64,000 nt of DNA from Trichostrongylus colubriformis (lineage: Eukaryota > Nematoda > Chromadorea > Rhabditida > Trichostrongylidae). Position 1 is the stretch's first letter; each line of letters starts with the position of its first letter. Of this stretch, positions 11,710 through 24,760 are shown piece after piece. The notes beneath the pieces are model-generated. The model saw only the letters and a program-made list of their open reading frames with translations, was not told where the DNA came from and did not search any database. The DNA is taken from positions 11,521,725 to 11,585,724 of the forward strand of contig OZ022260.1 of the NCBI GenBank assembly GCA_963978905.1, read 5' to 3'. Made by a program: the position numbers and the translations under genes.

Positions 11710-12359
11710 GCAGTGTCTTCGTTTGCAATGAATTTTTCATGATTTTGGTTCCATAATTTCTAAAAAAAAAAGATTGTTTTCGAAGATTCGCATGTGTCAC
11801 TTGCCCCCCTCCACCTCCATTCCCATACCTTTCAGATACAACGATGATTCAGTGAGGAGAGTCAGCAATTGTTCTCGTCACTTTGTGTGTACTATTCAGA
11901 TCCTGTTCCCCTTCAAATCACCACCTTTTTCCGGCACAACTACTATATTTCCCGGGTATTTTTATGAGTGTATAGATGGTGTAACTACCTGTCTACTATG
12001 CTCGTATCGTAAACTGAAATGGGCAATTTTTTCATCCTCCTTTCAGGGCATTATTTCTCTTGGGAATTCAAGGGCCACAAAAAAGGTTGTACTTTTAACG
12101 GGGGACACAATGTCCGCAAATCATATGCCTAACTCTACAGAACGGTTACCATCGAGCATTTGCTCTTAATTTTTGATTTAATTTCATTTTCCTATATTTA
12201 TTTTTTTATACCTCCGTCTTGATTCCAGCTATGAATCGTAAAAGTGAGCGCGGAATTTCGTCGAATATCTATCGGATGTCTTGAAATTGATTTCTAATTC
12301 GCGCACTAACAGTTTCCGTTCTTCTGTTTTTGTCTGTGCCCTCCTCGTGTGTCTAACTC

Positions 12360-12596
12360 GGGTGTGTACCCTTATGTCAGGATTTCGCACCGCGGCAGTC
12401 GCAAGCGAAGCAATGCGAACGAGCTAAAGGCGCCGTGTTGCTGGCTCCCGAAGCGATTGCAAGTCAACTGCGTATCGCGCTCCTAGCATCAACGTGTAAT
12501 TGTTCTGAGACTCAACTATCGTGACGCACATAGCTCGCCCACACTGTCGCCCGCCGCTCGTCGTCGTGCAAAAACCTGACATAAGGGTACACACCC
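12360..12596 (+). mobile_element. Family B MITE, copy 2, with 9-bp target duplication
   Basis: Begins GGGTGTGTACCCTTATGTCA and ends with its complement. GTCTAACTC flanks it on both sides (12351-12359 and 12597-12605), an exact 9-bp target duplication. The interior matches the copy at 4687 in the same orientation. Confidence 0.92.
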
Positions 12597-12845
12597 GTCT
12601 AACTCACTTCCCATCCTTGAACGTAGGCCGCTTCCCTTTTTTTGTCTTGGAGTTATAGCCAGCAGTCGCCATTTGATCTTCATCCGTCTGCGCTTAAGCA
12701 GCGGAATAGAGATGCATGGTAAAGAGTTGAACCCTAATAGTCAATGACTTTCCACTGTGATATCTATGGGATCAGATTGAAACCCGGAACAGAAAAAAAT
12801 CCTGATCATTTCTGCTTCGTCCAGATCTAGAACAGGCATGTTACT

Positions 12846-12908
12846 CGATATAATCTCACTATTCCGAAGTTTTTATTGCAGTAGATTTTTTTTAATGAGA
12901 TTATATCG
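12846..12908. repeat. 13-bp inverted repeat with 37-base loop
   Basis: CGATATAATCTCA at 12846-12858 pairs exactly with 12896-12908. The role is unknown; it could be a remnant of a small foldback. Confidence 0.4.
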
Positions 12909-13294
12909 ACATTCTGCCTAAGAAGGTGAAACGGAGACGCCAGGTACAGCAGGAGTTGATGATGCAATGAGATAGTATTCCCGTTTCCGCTTCTTCAATC
13001 TGGATGTCATATACCGCTGTGTAGTCAATGGTCATAAAATAATGCCGTAAAAATTGTGAAAAATATGAAACATCGTCTTTTGGGTGAAAGTGGGTTGCAA
13101 ATAATTACGGCCCTTTCTTGATTACAAAACGCGAAACTCACAGAGTTCAGTCCTACGAGGGTATAAGCGATAAACCATGGCTACGGTAAGCTAGCTTAGG
13201 CGTTCAACAAGTTGTAATCCTGTTGTAAATGCACACATTACATCCTCCACAGGCAGAACCCTTTCACTCTTCTCCTTTCAGTAACTCCGCGCTC

Positions 13295-13527
13295 CAGAGA
13301 CTGTTTATGTAACTTCCTCTTCCTATTGTGCGTCTCCGGCCGCGGCGGGCGACGGGGCGGGCATTCACTATGAAGCCCCGCCCCTCGGCCACCACTTTAA
13401 GGAGCTGTATCTTAGCCGCATCTTCATTTTCCGCGTGAAACTTTGTATGTGGCCCTCATTAGGCAAATACAACTTAAAAATATGGGTAACAGAGAAACTC
13501 ATTTTTCTGTGTACATTACTTCAAGCA
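13295..13527. mobile_element. Family C element, half copy
   Basis: Only the right arm is present: GC-rich centre (GGCCGCGGCGGGCGACGG), then GGAGCTGTATCTTAGCC, GCAAATACAACTT and a degraded right end near 13525. The left arm is missing, so it is a truncated copy. Confidence 0.75.
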
Positions 13528-14347
13528 ATACTTCTTTGAAATCACCGTGTTCTCGTCATTCTCTTAATCAAATCCATAATTGAACATTGACTACATAGTT
13601 GACTCTCTCATGCGAACATAGCTGGGAAATAGCTAATTGGGGCAGCTTCACGCAATCTCGTTCCTTGACAATCGTGACTCGTTTTGTAGTCTTGTTGTTC
13701 GCTTACAACCGGCTACAAATCCTCGCACACCTGAACCTCCCATTGCTACAACTACATATGCCTCACAGCGCGCTCCATTGTGGATAGTTTCGTTTCGCTA
13801 CTTACGCAGGATTCAGTGGTCTCCTACTAGCGTCTGTCCCGCTAAGAACGACGGGGTATCAGACGGTTCAGGGAATAGCTTTTTCATAACCAACGCTGCT
13901 GACGGTTCACATCCTAAGGAGTAGCAGATCACTTTATGTTGATTTTATCAGCGATTCGTTCAAGGAACACAATTCGCAATTAGCCCATTGTATGTCATCG
14001 GAGATGTTTGTTGCAAGATTTACCATTTTAACTCGGATCGAATCTCATCTCTGTTTTTTGGTTCAACTTCTTGTAGTCCCATCAGAATGGCAATGCAAGA
14101 AATCTTAACTACTTATGTTTCCAATAAGTGTTTTCGGGTCGATTGTCCATGATTTTCACATTTCCTTGCAAGTACTTTTTTACGAGTCATTTTCCATCTT
14201 TTTCGGTCTCAGTAATCACCGACCTATTTTTCTGAGCAAAAAAGGATAACCGCCATGGCCGGAATTGTAAAGTACTGTAGAGCTACTGAGGTAAAGATCA
14301 AGGAGAGAGTATGGTACTGATTGCATTGTCAGTCAGGGGGGAATTTA

Positions 14348-14553
14348 TTGTTAGGTCAAGACTTCGCACTGCGGTCTGTCGCGTATATGTACATGCCAGG
14401 TAGGGGTGCCGTGTGTATTTGGGTCTCAAACGATTACACTGTCACTCTTGGGCACAGAGCATAGAATAGCTTTGGGGCCCTACTACAGACTGCACTCCCA
14501 CCAGCTCGCACTCGTCGCTCCGCGTGGCACGGTGCGAAATCTTGTCCTAACAA
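14348..14553. mobile_element. MITE D, related to family B
   Basis: Inverted ends TTGTTAGGTCAAGACTTCGC and its near-complement closing at 14553, 206 bp. The subterminal TTCGCACTGCGG resembles TTCGCACCGCGG of family B, suggesting common descent with replaced tips. No coding sequence. Confidence 0.65.
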
Positions 14554-15419
14554 CACCCAGCCCACTCATGAAGATTCGGAATAGATGAGTAATTTACATG
14601 TGATGTGAGCCTCTTATAGGTTATTTAGGGTGTCTGCTATCCACACTGATACGTACTGATGACTGAACGCTTGAATCACATGGGAATCCTCTCCGCACAT
14701 AACACCCACACAGCCTTCTATGCGGCTCGTCCCTTTTCCATACTTCAGTCGAGTTCCTTTCATTTCCTTTCTCTTTTTTCCCCTCTCACTATTTCTTCTT
14801 CAATCTATTTTCGCTCCTTATATCTCTATTTATTTTGTTCTCCAACTTTTTTTTTATATTAGTGGAAGATTTCCATCGAATGAATAGCAGCCTGTCGGAT
14901 GGGCTAAAAATAGAATTTTTGTGTACTTTACTTCTTTGTATTCTCCCTTCCGATGACAAGCTGTGTGAGGACCTTCCGCGCTCTATTTTTCTTCTTTAGC
15001 CCTCTGTGCTTCAGGGTTATGTACTTGTACAATATGATCGCCTGGCAGGAGTTAGAAGAGAGGGTTAAGGTAAACAAACCAGAAAGTCTTTAAAAAGTTA
15101 ACTTGGGCACTTCAGGTTGGACAAAGGCTTGACGACGATGTGAACTTCCGAGCGACTAGTCAAATTTCCAGTTTACCGTCTTGTCGCTATGTTAGGTCGG
15201 AAACCTAAGAAAGATTCACTGATTATCATACCATAATATTTTATCTGTTATTTCATTTCGTTTGTTGATGCTTCATCAATTTACCCATTGTTTACCTTAT
15301 TTTATTTTATGTTGATAGAAATATTATTTCATCAACACCACCTTTTCATGCTCTCTTTTCCACCTATCTCATGAAATGTGAGGCCATTGCTGTTCGATTC
15401 ATCATTCAACGTTGAAATA

Positions 15420-15652
15420 GAAACTTTTATCAGTCAAACATGTGTGACATTAAATACCACTTGAGCTAGCGCACACTACTGCACGCGTAACATCATGGGC
15501 GTCAGTGGCTCGATGGGAATTGCTTTTTTCAACGTCTGAAAAGGAAACTTTTATCAGTCAAACATGGGTGACATCAAATACCACTCGAGCTAGCGAACAC
15601 TACTGCGCGCGTAACATCATGGGCGTCAGTGGGCCGATCGGAATTGCTTCTG
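15420..15652 (+). repeat. Two-copy tandem duplication, period 124 bp
   Basis: The block starting GAAACTTTTATCAGTCAAAC at 15420 is repeated at 15544 with about ten substitutions; both copies contain GCGTAACATCATGGGCGTCA. No function is evident. Confidence 0.85.
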
Positions 15653-18600
15653 TGAATTTGCTCAGTACCATTACCGCATCACATTACCCCACGTTTGAGT
15701 CATTTTGGAACGCAATTGATAATTCTCGGTCTGAAAACGGAACATTCCAGTGCACACCCCGCCCACTGTGGGCGGAGCGCAACTTGGTCAATGCTCTTTA
15801 CTTCTTGTGTCATGCCCTACCCATCCCAAACTTGTCCTCATCTACATAGGCTGTTTTTCATGTAATGCCCAAGCCCCGCTCAGCACCACGAATGCTCCGC
15901 CCACCGTTGAAACATTTCTTTTCCTCAAGCCACTACTGACCACTTCCATTTTTCTTTCGGTTCCTAAACAGTTCTGGGAACAAATTGCTGTTCATGCACT
16001 GTGTATGATCCGACTATTAACACGCTCCGCCCATTGTGGGCGGTTCTCCGCTCATTTTAAGTGTGTTCGAGATGGCCTGGACATTGGTCATTTGTACCTA
16101 TTTTCTCCTGGTCTCAGGCTATCTTCTCTTCCTTCCGACCCCTCCCGGTTCCGTTAAGGGTCTCATCTGCAGAAAACGCGACACGTTATGTTTCCATGTT
16201 TTTCGTTTTGAAAATAAATTTATTGTGATGATAATTTGGAATGCATAAGAAGCGGTACTTCTTTCTTAGAACATTGCATACTAAATATTCTAGTGGTTGC
16301 GTGTTCACCAGTTGACGTCATTAATAATGACCAGCCTGTTCTACAAAATCCAAGCTCTGTGGCTTCTTTCATGTGACCGTAACGAAATTCTTTCCACATT
16401 TTTTGAATCCTTTGGCATAAATTACATAAATTACTACAAAGATTAGATCGTTGTTTTGAAAATTAACTTCGTTGTTCACATCTGCTCATATTCCTATATG
16501 TATTGCAGTGTATTTTATACCCAAAAATCAATAATCAAAAAAGATACGCATTCTGATACCCTGGTGGATTTCGCGTATTGTACATCAATGGGGGTAAGTG
16601 CCGAGTCGGCGGAATAATCAAAAAAAGATAGAAATTTTAAAAAAAAACCTTACAGGATTTCACATTTTTCACATCATGGGGTAAAACCGACTCGACGCTG
16701 TATCCCAAAACCATCTACTATTGCCGTATACTCAGTCTCCTTCCCTATGTATGTTTCTCTATTTATTTATTTTTTTTTTTGTCCATTTTCTTTTTTTGAA
16801 AATACATACGTGTCAATGTCAGTGGTAATAACGAATGGATGGATAAATCCGCCCTCACTTGACATCGCTCATAGGTAATGCATGAGGGTAGTGCTGCGTC
16901 AGATAAATACGTGACCATTGCTGGTGTTCATAATTGTCGACCTAAAGGGGTCAACCTGTGCACATGCGAACGGGGGAGGGGTGGCAAATTATCTGCGCGA
17001 TCGTGCCACCCCACCTCGTCTCATCTCGTATTACCGTCACCCTCTGAGTGATTACCACCTTCACAGTGGGAAATGAGGCGGGGAAATGTTAATGACAAGG
17101 TTACGAGGTTGGTTGTTTGGATGTGTCGGTGGGAAAAATACGTGAATAATGGCGCAAGTGGTTGACTGATAATAAATTTTTAGGGGGTCTTGTGACAGAG
17201 AACTAGTTTGGTTTGCGTTCTGCACGGAATTTAGATGGAAACCAACGGACCCTCAGATGGATGCCAAACGATGATGAATAAATATCCTCCATTTGTAAAT
17301 AATTCCAATTCAAAAAATTTTCCGTCGATGCTTTACACATCTATTCGTTGTGCTTTATACATTTATTCCGAGTATCTCTCTTCGTAAAACTTCGGTATCG
17401 ATCCTAACTTCAGTAATCTCGGCTATGCCAACGAGGTTCCCAGGTGGAACTTTTATTGACGGCCGGATCGTCTTCCTGAAAGGCCTAAACGTGGTTCAAG
17501 ATTCAGGATTTTGTCTATCATACCACCCTACGCCTCATCCCTCTGGCGGTTTTGACGGAAAATTAGGAAAACACTGGGGAAACCTCGTCCAAGATAAAAG
17601 CGCTCACCCTCACCATCATCGCGAGAGCGGAATAACGCCATTCCGTGTCAGGTGCCGTTATCCTATTTTTCACCATTTTATGGTATCGAACCTCATAGAA
17701 GAGCTCACCTTTATTTGCACGATAGATCCGATAGTTCAAGCCAACTGCACTTCTGGTATCAATCGACGGCTGAAAGTCTTTTTTGAAAGAAAAAAAAACC
17801 ATTGACTAAACAGACCGATGCAAGATGCTGTATACGGCGAAACGCTCTATCCATTGAAGCCGTTCTAAATGACGGTCTAGTGCGTGTTCCATGTCGAAAG
17901 AAAGGGTTGATTATTGCTGAAACTTCACCTTCCTGGCTTTCCGTCAGGGAACACTGAGAGTCGAGGACTCCTGGACATGGGGGTCGTTTTGACCGAGTAG
18001 GAGGGTGGAGGGGGTCGTACCTCTAAAGGTCAGAGATAAGCACTAAAATCTAAACTTTCAATAAGCAGATAAGAAGCAAAGGGTATTTCACCGCATATCT
18101 GTGTGACAAAATGAAAAATAAATATCTTTTCGCCTCAGGAAGGATAGCCATAAAACACATTGCAACTATGCAATCCGGCAACAGCTACTGGTATTGCAGA
18201 GACTTAAAAATAGGGGGGGGGGCGTATTCGGTCGCTGTAGAGGGGGGAGTCATAGTGAAGCAGCTATTTTCATCGACGCCTGGGAGTGCTCTACTTTCCA
18301 GTGATGGTGGAAATTTTGCATCTGTTCAAAATTCTGGAGCGAATTTCCGGCTTCCATTTGGGAAAGTAAAAGTAGCCGTGCGTTTCCGTGTGCGATTCGC
18401 AATGTACGTACCTTAGTAATATGCAGTTATATTTACGACAGGAATTTAGTGGATACTACGTGTAGGTGGCTCGAACCTTTTGGGAAATCAATTACAAAAG
18501 TGGACCGTTTTCCATCCATTTTACATACAAAAACCTTTTCTTCCTTTATTTCAAGTTTGAATACAAACACCCAAATTCACTTGCAATTGTTTTGTGTGGA

Positions 18601-20102
18601 TTTATCCCAAACTTTGGATCATTCTCGCTATATCAGTTCCACCCCATTTCGGCCACATCTGAACAAGGAAAATGGCCCCGAAATGCGCGAAAATCCCGTT
18701 AATTTCACTTGTTGTTGTCGACATTTGTGGCTGAGGTGTTGGCGGTGGTGGTGGATGGGTGATGAATGGTAACGGATGGGAGCTCGTTCTTTCTCCGCCA
18801 TTCTATCGCCATAAATTACCTCTGATTTATACAACAAGTATCGTTCTTAATTACTCGTTTTCGTGTAAGTACATTCAGAAGCGTAAAATGAGAAACGACT
18901 GCTTTTGACTTATAACTTTGAAAAAAAACAGAACTCGCTGCTCGAATCGTAATGCTTCTTGTGAAACTCGTAGGAGCAGCTTGCAAGAGGTGTCCCTTTT
19001 GGTGATTGGGATATTTATGAAAAAAAATGTTGGGCTTTTGTCATTTTCAAAATAATTGAAAGAAATCCTCAACGGATAAATAACCCTCAGAACACTAGGT
19101 TAACTCCTCAATGAATAGCCTCCCGGCTGAGCCATGCATTCGTCATTCAAGGTTGTTCAGTAAGTGGTAGTCCCATGAAACAAAATGACTTGCACTGCAC
19201 AACCACCATTGAATTTTGTGTTTTCCCTCTGAGTTATCGGTTTCCAGAGGCTTGTAAGCAGAAATGAATTTTTCTGCCTCACTTCTCATTACCACTCCAG
19301 ACTCAATAAATCCTCTAGCTTTTCGTTCACAGCTCTGTTAATGCGCCATTACTATCGGCTGGAAATATCTGGACCGGCAGTGATAGTGCACGTTACTACG
19401 GATTGAAAAAATCTATTTGAATAGGATCTATTTGAAGAAAGAAAAATCAAATGCGAAAGCTTCTTTATTCTTTGCTAATATGAATTTCATGTTTGTTTGA
19501 TCACCTTAGCAGCTGTCATTCCGGTGAACATTGCATTCCGTAAACACCGGCTTTTTTCCGGATTCATCGCTTTCGAAGTCCCCGTAGAAATTCCATTGTT
19601 CGGGACACAAAACGTCCGACCAGGGAACCGGTGGTCCCCTGGTATTCGTTCGATTTTCCGACGGATCCAGCCGGTAACCAGCTAACCTCAGGCTCCATAA
19701 ATGGAAAACCGCGCGGGGGATCCCTGCTCGCCGATTTACGGATTTCGGAAGGGTGGATTCACTTTTTGGACTTGCCTGACAACATGCTCACCCTACTTAT
19801 GCAGTCTCTAAGGTCTAAAACACTGCAGGATCAAAGGGATGAGTGCCGAGTCGGATGTTCTTTGCCTTTTCACTAATCCCTTCGATCCTTTCATTGCTGC
19901 GTCGCCTACTGCCTGGTACCACACGCGTCTAGGAGGTTAAATACTCATCCCAATGTCTCAGAACACTCAGGTAAAAGTCGCATTTGTGGTCCGCCCGTTC
20001 TACGAATATCTTCGTCGAAAACCTTCTTTACCCTTATTTTCCTTGTCTTCATCTATACAATGATAGTACTGTTCACAGAAACGCTATCCTTTTTTGCGCG
20101 GT
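15653..20102. other. Intergenic; CCGCCCA-type GC motifs near its start
   Basis: At 15759-15775 and 16027-16043 are two near-palindromes CCGCCCACTGTGGGCGG and CCGCCCATTGTGGGCGG; a GTGGGCGGAGC relative lies near 26255. The rest is unique-looking AT-rich sequence with homopolymer runs (e.g. poly-T near 16766). No exon model could be supported. Confidence 0.45.
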
Positions 20103-20154
20103 AGCTATGAATCCGTTCACGATTTCTTAGCTATGAATCCGTTTACGATTTCTT
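20103..20154 (+). repeat. 26-bp tandem repeat, two copies
   Basis: AGCTATGAATCCGTTCACGA plus TTTCTT occurs twice in a row with one substitution. Confidence 0.75.
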
Positions 20155-20427
20155 TTCGGCTTTAGTCTTTATCTTTTTTCTTTTTTTGTTTTTTTACGTG
20201 ATCATTTTTAAATGAACTCTCGGACTTGGTGAAAATTAGCTCGCCTAAATGAGATACATGTAATAGTGCAAACGGAAATTTTTTTAGTAGAGTGGAGTGA
20301 TTTGCGAATGAGAAGCTTTTTTTGTATGAGCTATTAAAATTCCCTCGTCGGTTCTTATCGGTGAAGCTGTGCTCTTAAACCTAGCTAATTGCATTGTTTG
20401 GCAATAAGGGCTCGTTGTGCCGTAAGG

Positions 20428-20581
20428 CCGCGTTCATACTATGCGCTGGCAGGGCGCGGTTGCCTTTACAGGCAACGAGAGGTACGGAGGGGTGCAGAGG
20501 CAACACAGGCAACGAGACAGGGTGGCACAGGCGGAGACGCAGGAACACGCGAGCACGCCTTACCGCGAAGTATGAACGCGG
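20428..20581 (+). mobile_element. Family A MITE, copy 3
   Basis: Bounded by CCGCGTTCATACTATGCG and CGCGAAGTATGAACGCGG, 154 bp, same orientation as copies 1 and 2. The interior keeps CAGGCAACGAGAGG and GGCGGAGACGCAGG. Confidence 0.85.
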
Positions 20582-23500
20582 CTCAGGATTCATGGTTAAC
20601 CACTTCTATTTCTTTACAGGGCTTTCAAGTCTTTGTCGGTGTCTACACTCCCATGTGAGATTTTCTCTTCGAGTCTCATGAGTAAAATGGTGTGAAAAGC
20701 TGTAAAGTTGAAGCGTTGCTGGTTACTCAATCTCTTTTTTGTCAAAGGCATCGCATGGCTATCTTAGTGTCATCAGGAGCTCTGCCGATAACTCATTAGT
20801 GCTTTGTCATTCTATGGAAGGTTGGCTTCACCTAATCAAATCACAAAATAGAGCTGACAGGAGGAGCTTGCAGGAGCTGTCCATTTTGGTTGGGATTTTT
20901 GTTACTTTCAAAAGAATTCGTGCTAGGGTCCATTCGCTCTTCTGCAGCGTCTCTTACTGCTACGCTATGAACCTTCGGTCTTTTGAGAGTTAATAGCTGC
21001 AGTAATGTATTGCTTTTTTTTGCTGGATTATGTAAGCTGCATCATTCTAGCAACTACAACCAGTGCACCGATGCATGGCGCAAACTAAGACCGTCAATTT
21101 TGTGATTTACTTTTGAAACAGAACACTGTCAAGTGTCAGAGTTATACATTCTGTGATCACAGCAGCGCTTTCTCCAATTCTTAAGCTCATTTTTTTTCTA
21201 AAAATTAATGAGCATAAGTTTTTTGGAAATGAAAATCCCATTAGTCCTTTCATTAATGTCCTAGTCCCCAAAATGGAAACCATCAAGTCAGTCGTTGCCC
21301 GTACGCAAGTTGTCACCACGAAATTGCGCCTGAAAATAGCATTTGTTATTGCTGTTTCTTTCACTCTAGACTGACGAAATGCCCTTTTTTTCCATTTTCT
21401 CCTTGGAAATCCTGTTTCCCTAATCAGACGGTGGTGGTGTGCTATTCATGGATTTCACAAAGACCATGCTTGCACCGACGTTACCGTAATGGAACGGTGA
21501 CGTTGATCCTTCATGGGAAGCCTTTTTAAACCAGAAAACGTGGCCCACTTGTCAGCAACATTCTCCGATGCCGTTAAGTTGTTCACCAGAAGAAATTGAA
21601 AACATTTACGTTTCAGCGCGAACAAGTCATTACGGTAGGGTGGGAAAGTCCGCAAAGTTTGTGCATCCGGGCCTAGGGGTGTAAAGCGGGCCATAAAGCA
21701 AAAATTAGAAAGGAGGGTTGGAGCCGCGACCAGGCGTTCTATAGTGGGCATTTTTTGAGATATTCAACCCCCAACTCGACGACCTCCTTTTTTTCCATCA
21801 CTGATGCTGTCGATTTAAAGAGTATCCTCGAAGCCTCTTTTCTGCTTGGTGCAAGATGTGCATACCGACTGAAGAGGTCTTTTGGACACTACCTGGTGGG
21901 CCTAAAAACCACTATGAAGAGATGGTTGTCCAGGATTTGAGAATTCCTCGAGGACTTCTCAAAAAGTACAATCTCTTTTTTCACTCCCCAATGGCCCATT
22001 TTGAGGATGCTTCAATCCATGGCGCTGGTTGAATCTATCCACGGCGGTATATAGACCTTCACGGAAGACAATTGTACGATTGATACACCACCAAATCTTC
22101 GGAGTAAGCCATGCTTCCAACCTCCACTTGAACTCGTAGAGGTCATAGATAGGCGGCTTGACGAAGCACAACTTTCCAATTTTTATTTCTGAGAACCGTT
22201 TTCTCATTTTCTTGTTTGAAAACCTGATCTTAGAAAGAGTGAAGTCTTCGAATACGCCGCGCGTTCATTTCCTTTCTGGTGTTTTACAGCTGATCCCGTA
22301 CCTTTTGAATCCCTTAGCAGGAGGTGGTAACAGAACACCGTAACCTGTGACTCAAAATCTATTAACAGTCTTTTTTCTTGATCAAAAGTTCCAAATACCT
22401 TCGAATATCCTTCTCCAGTGGATACTCGGACACGCTTTCGTTTTCGAAATTAGGGAAGGGCAATTGAAAAAAAACCCGGATGAAAAGAAAATGGGAAAAT
22501 GAAATGGGATAGGTAGACAGGATCACAATTCCCATTACCATCCGTTATTCGCCCCCATTTCTCACCACATTCATTCAGGCCCCATCACCTGTGAATGTAT
22601 TCACACAATTGTTTCGTTGTTTCCCCCTGTGTGTCCGCCCTGCCTCCCAATGCGGCGGTGGCGGTCAATAGCCACTTCGGTGAAGGCAATTCCGATCTTG
22701 CGGCCGGGAAGCCTCTAATTAAACTGAGGGTCGAGCCCCAATGAGCAGCAGCACAGCAGAGCAAAGACGGTGGGCGCCGGTGCACAGACACCCTCTCGCT
22801 CGCCCATCTTCACCAACCAAAATCACCCTTTTTTCGCCTGCCGCGAGAAAAAGGAACGCCCATATAGCATGTTACTTAACCCAGTAATCGATACCTATAG
22901 GTACCACCAACTTGGCTATGCAATTTAGCAGATTTAAAATGCATGCGAAGAGGGCGGTGGTGTGTAGGGTATGTTGGTACTGAATGCGATATCTCTGTCT
23001 CGTCATATTTTCTTCGTATCAACATCGTTCGATGGACTTTCACCTTCACTGGTATTTAGAGCCTTTAAAGTTTTGCTAATATTTTGATATTAGTTTTTCG
23101 CCAGGCAGAAATTACCTATTTCAAGGACCAAAAGGTGAATGCATAATTGAGTCACTGGGGTGAGCCATGCTCTCAACATCCCATTCTAATTGCAAAGTTT
23201 CAAAATGCACCGTCGGTTTGCTAGCCTTACAGAAATTAGCAAGCCTTTCAAATCTTTTAACTCTATGAAGTTTGAAAATAAGAAAGGATCGCAGCAGCTG
23301 TGGATCTTCCGAGTACGCCATGCACCTGTTCTCTTTTCTGCTGTTTCAACTTATGGACACGTATTGACTGTGCTGACATTCACTGCAGTCGCTGATCCAC
23401 CTAGCAAGCGAGATAATGCCCTTGTCAAACTTCAGATAGGCCGAGGATTTCGTTAATGTGTCACGAGTCGTCTATTCATGGCGTTTAATAGATTGAACAA

Positions 23501-24588
23501 CTTCTTTTAAAATTAATTACATTTCAGTGTCGATGGTCAAGTTCCGGATCGCAGCTATGCCTCTGAAGGAGAGGAGGGGGAGGGGGAACTTGGCTTGAAC
23601 TTGTTGACCAGTAATTTTTACGTGAATGATGAACAGTGAAATCAGCCTCACAGGATCATACATGTATTTTATGCTACGTTTTTGACATCTGTCATGTGAA
23701 GGCGTGTTCGTTCACCGTTGAACAAGTTGCCCCCCCCCCCTCCTCCTTCCCCCTCCGAACTATAGCATCGAGACGTTCCTGTACTGGCACTCCTTTTTGT
23801 TTTTGTTCCATTTTTTAGCGAAAGAGGTGACCCACTGCATCTACTATATTCCGTTCTTACGGAACCTTTTCGAGTCATATGACGTCACAGATAAAGGTTC
23901 AAATTATGTGAAGAGTGATAGTATCAGTTAACTATCCTCATGATCGAAAAATTTTGGCCACAGCCGTCACCATCCTCGGTAAAGATGTTATTTAGACGGG
24001 TGTGTAACTTTCGCTTATAGTTCGGTCCTGAAACGACCATGCCTTATTTTAGGACTCCATACCCATGTCAGCTGCAGTTATATTGTAGGATTAGGTATTT
24101 TTCACTGGTCACAGTATACCAAAAGGGTATGGTAAGTATCCCTTTCATCGCTTTCATTTTAAATGGCAAAGGCTGTTGCTGCGAATTCGAGAATTTTGTG
24201 CCCTGTGTGCCAATTTGTTCAGTCTCTATAAAAATAAATACGTTAACGTAGAATGGATAATTCAATGAAAAAGCTCTTCTAACAAGAAGAGCGTTGGTAT
24301 GACCCACTCAGGCCAAGGGCTACATACATATGTGAGGCGCCGGAAGCCTCTCTTTTATCCCTCCCAGTCCTGTATTTTTTTTTTTTCGCAGGAAACAACT
24401 ATTTCCATTAAACAGCATGCCAACAGCAACGCGACTGAAATTGGGGGTTCAAAACAAAATTTGGAAGGAAAAGGACTTCAAAAGCGACCTTTAGCAGGGA
24501 GTAGAAGAAATACGCTGTTGTGGCGTCAACTCGTAGCCTTCTGAATTCGATGCCACCAATCGCCACCACCGGGAGGCGGTAGAGTCAA
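20582..24588. other. Intergenic, no gene recognised
   Basis: Contains a possible degraded foldback at about 23560-23770, where a G-rich arm and a later C-rich run with CTCCTCC are roughly complementary and each is followed or preceded by AACTTG. Otherwise no repeat or exon could be supported. Confidence 0.4.
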
Positions 24589-24760
24589 GCAGCCTTCATA
24601 CTTTGCGGTGCCGGCGACAGGGCGTGACTGCGTGTCTCTGCGTCTTCGCCCGTGCTACGCTGTCTCGTACCCTTTGTCACCTCTGTAACACCCCATGCCA
24701 CCCTGCTTTACTGCCTGTGAACGCAGCCATGCTGTGCCGGTGCAAAGTATGTATACGGCC
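24589..24760 (-). mobile_element. Family A MITE, copy 4, inverted and degraded
   Basis: Opposite orientation to the other three copies: TGCCTGTGAACGCAGCCATG near its right end is the complement of the GTGGCTGCGTTCACAGGCAG block. The terminal repeats have accumulated mismatches (CAGCCTTCATACTTTGCGG and GCAAAGTATGTATACGG), making it the oldest copy here. Confidence 0.75.
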
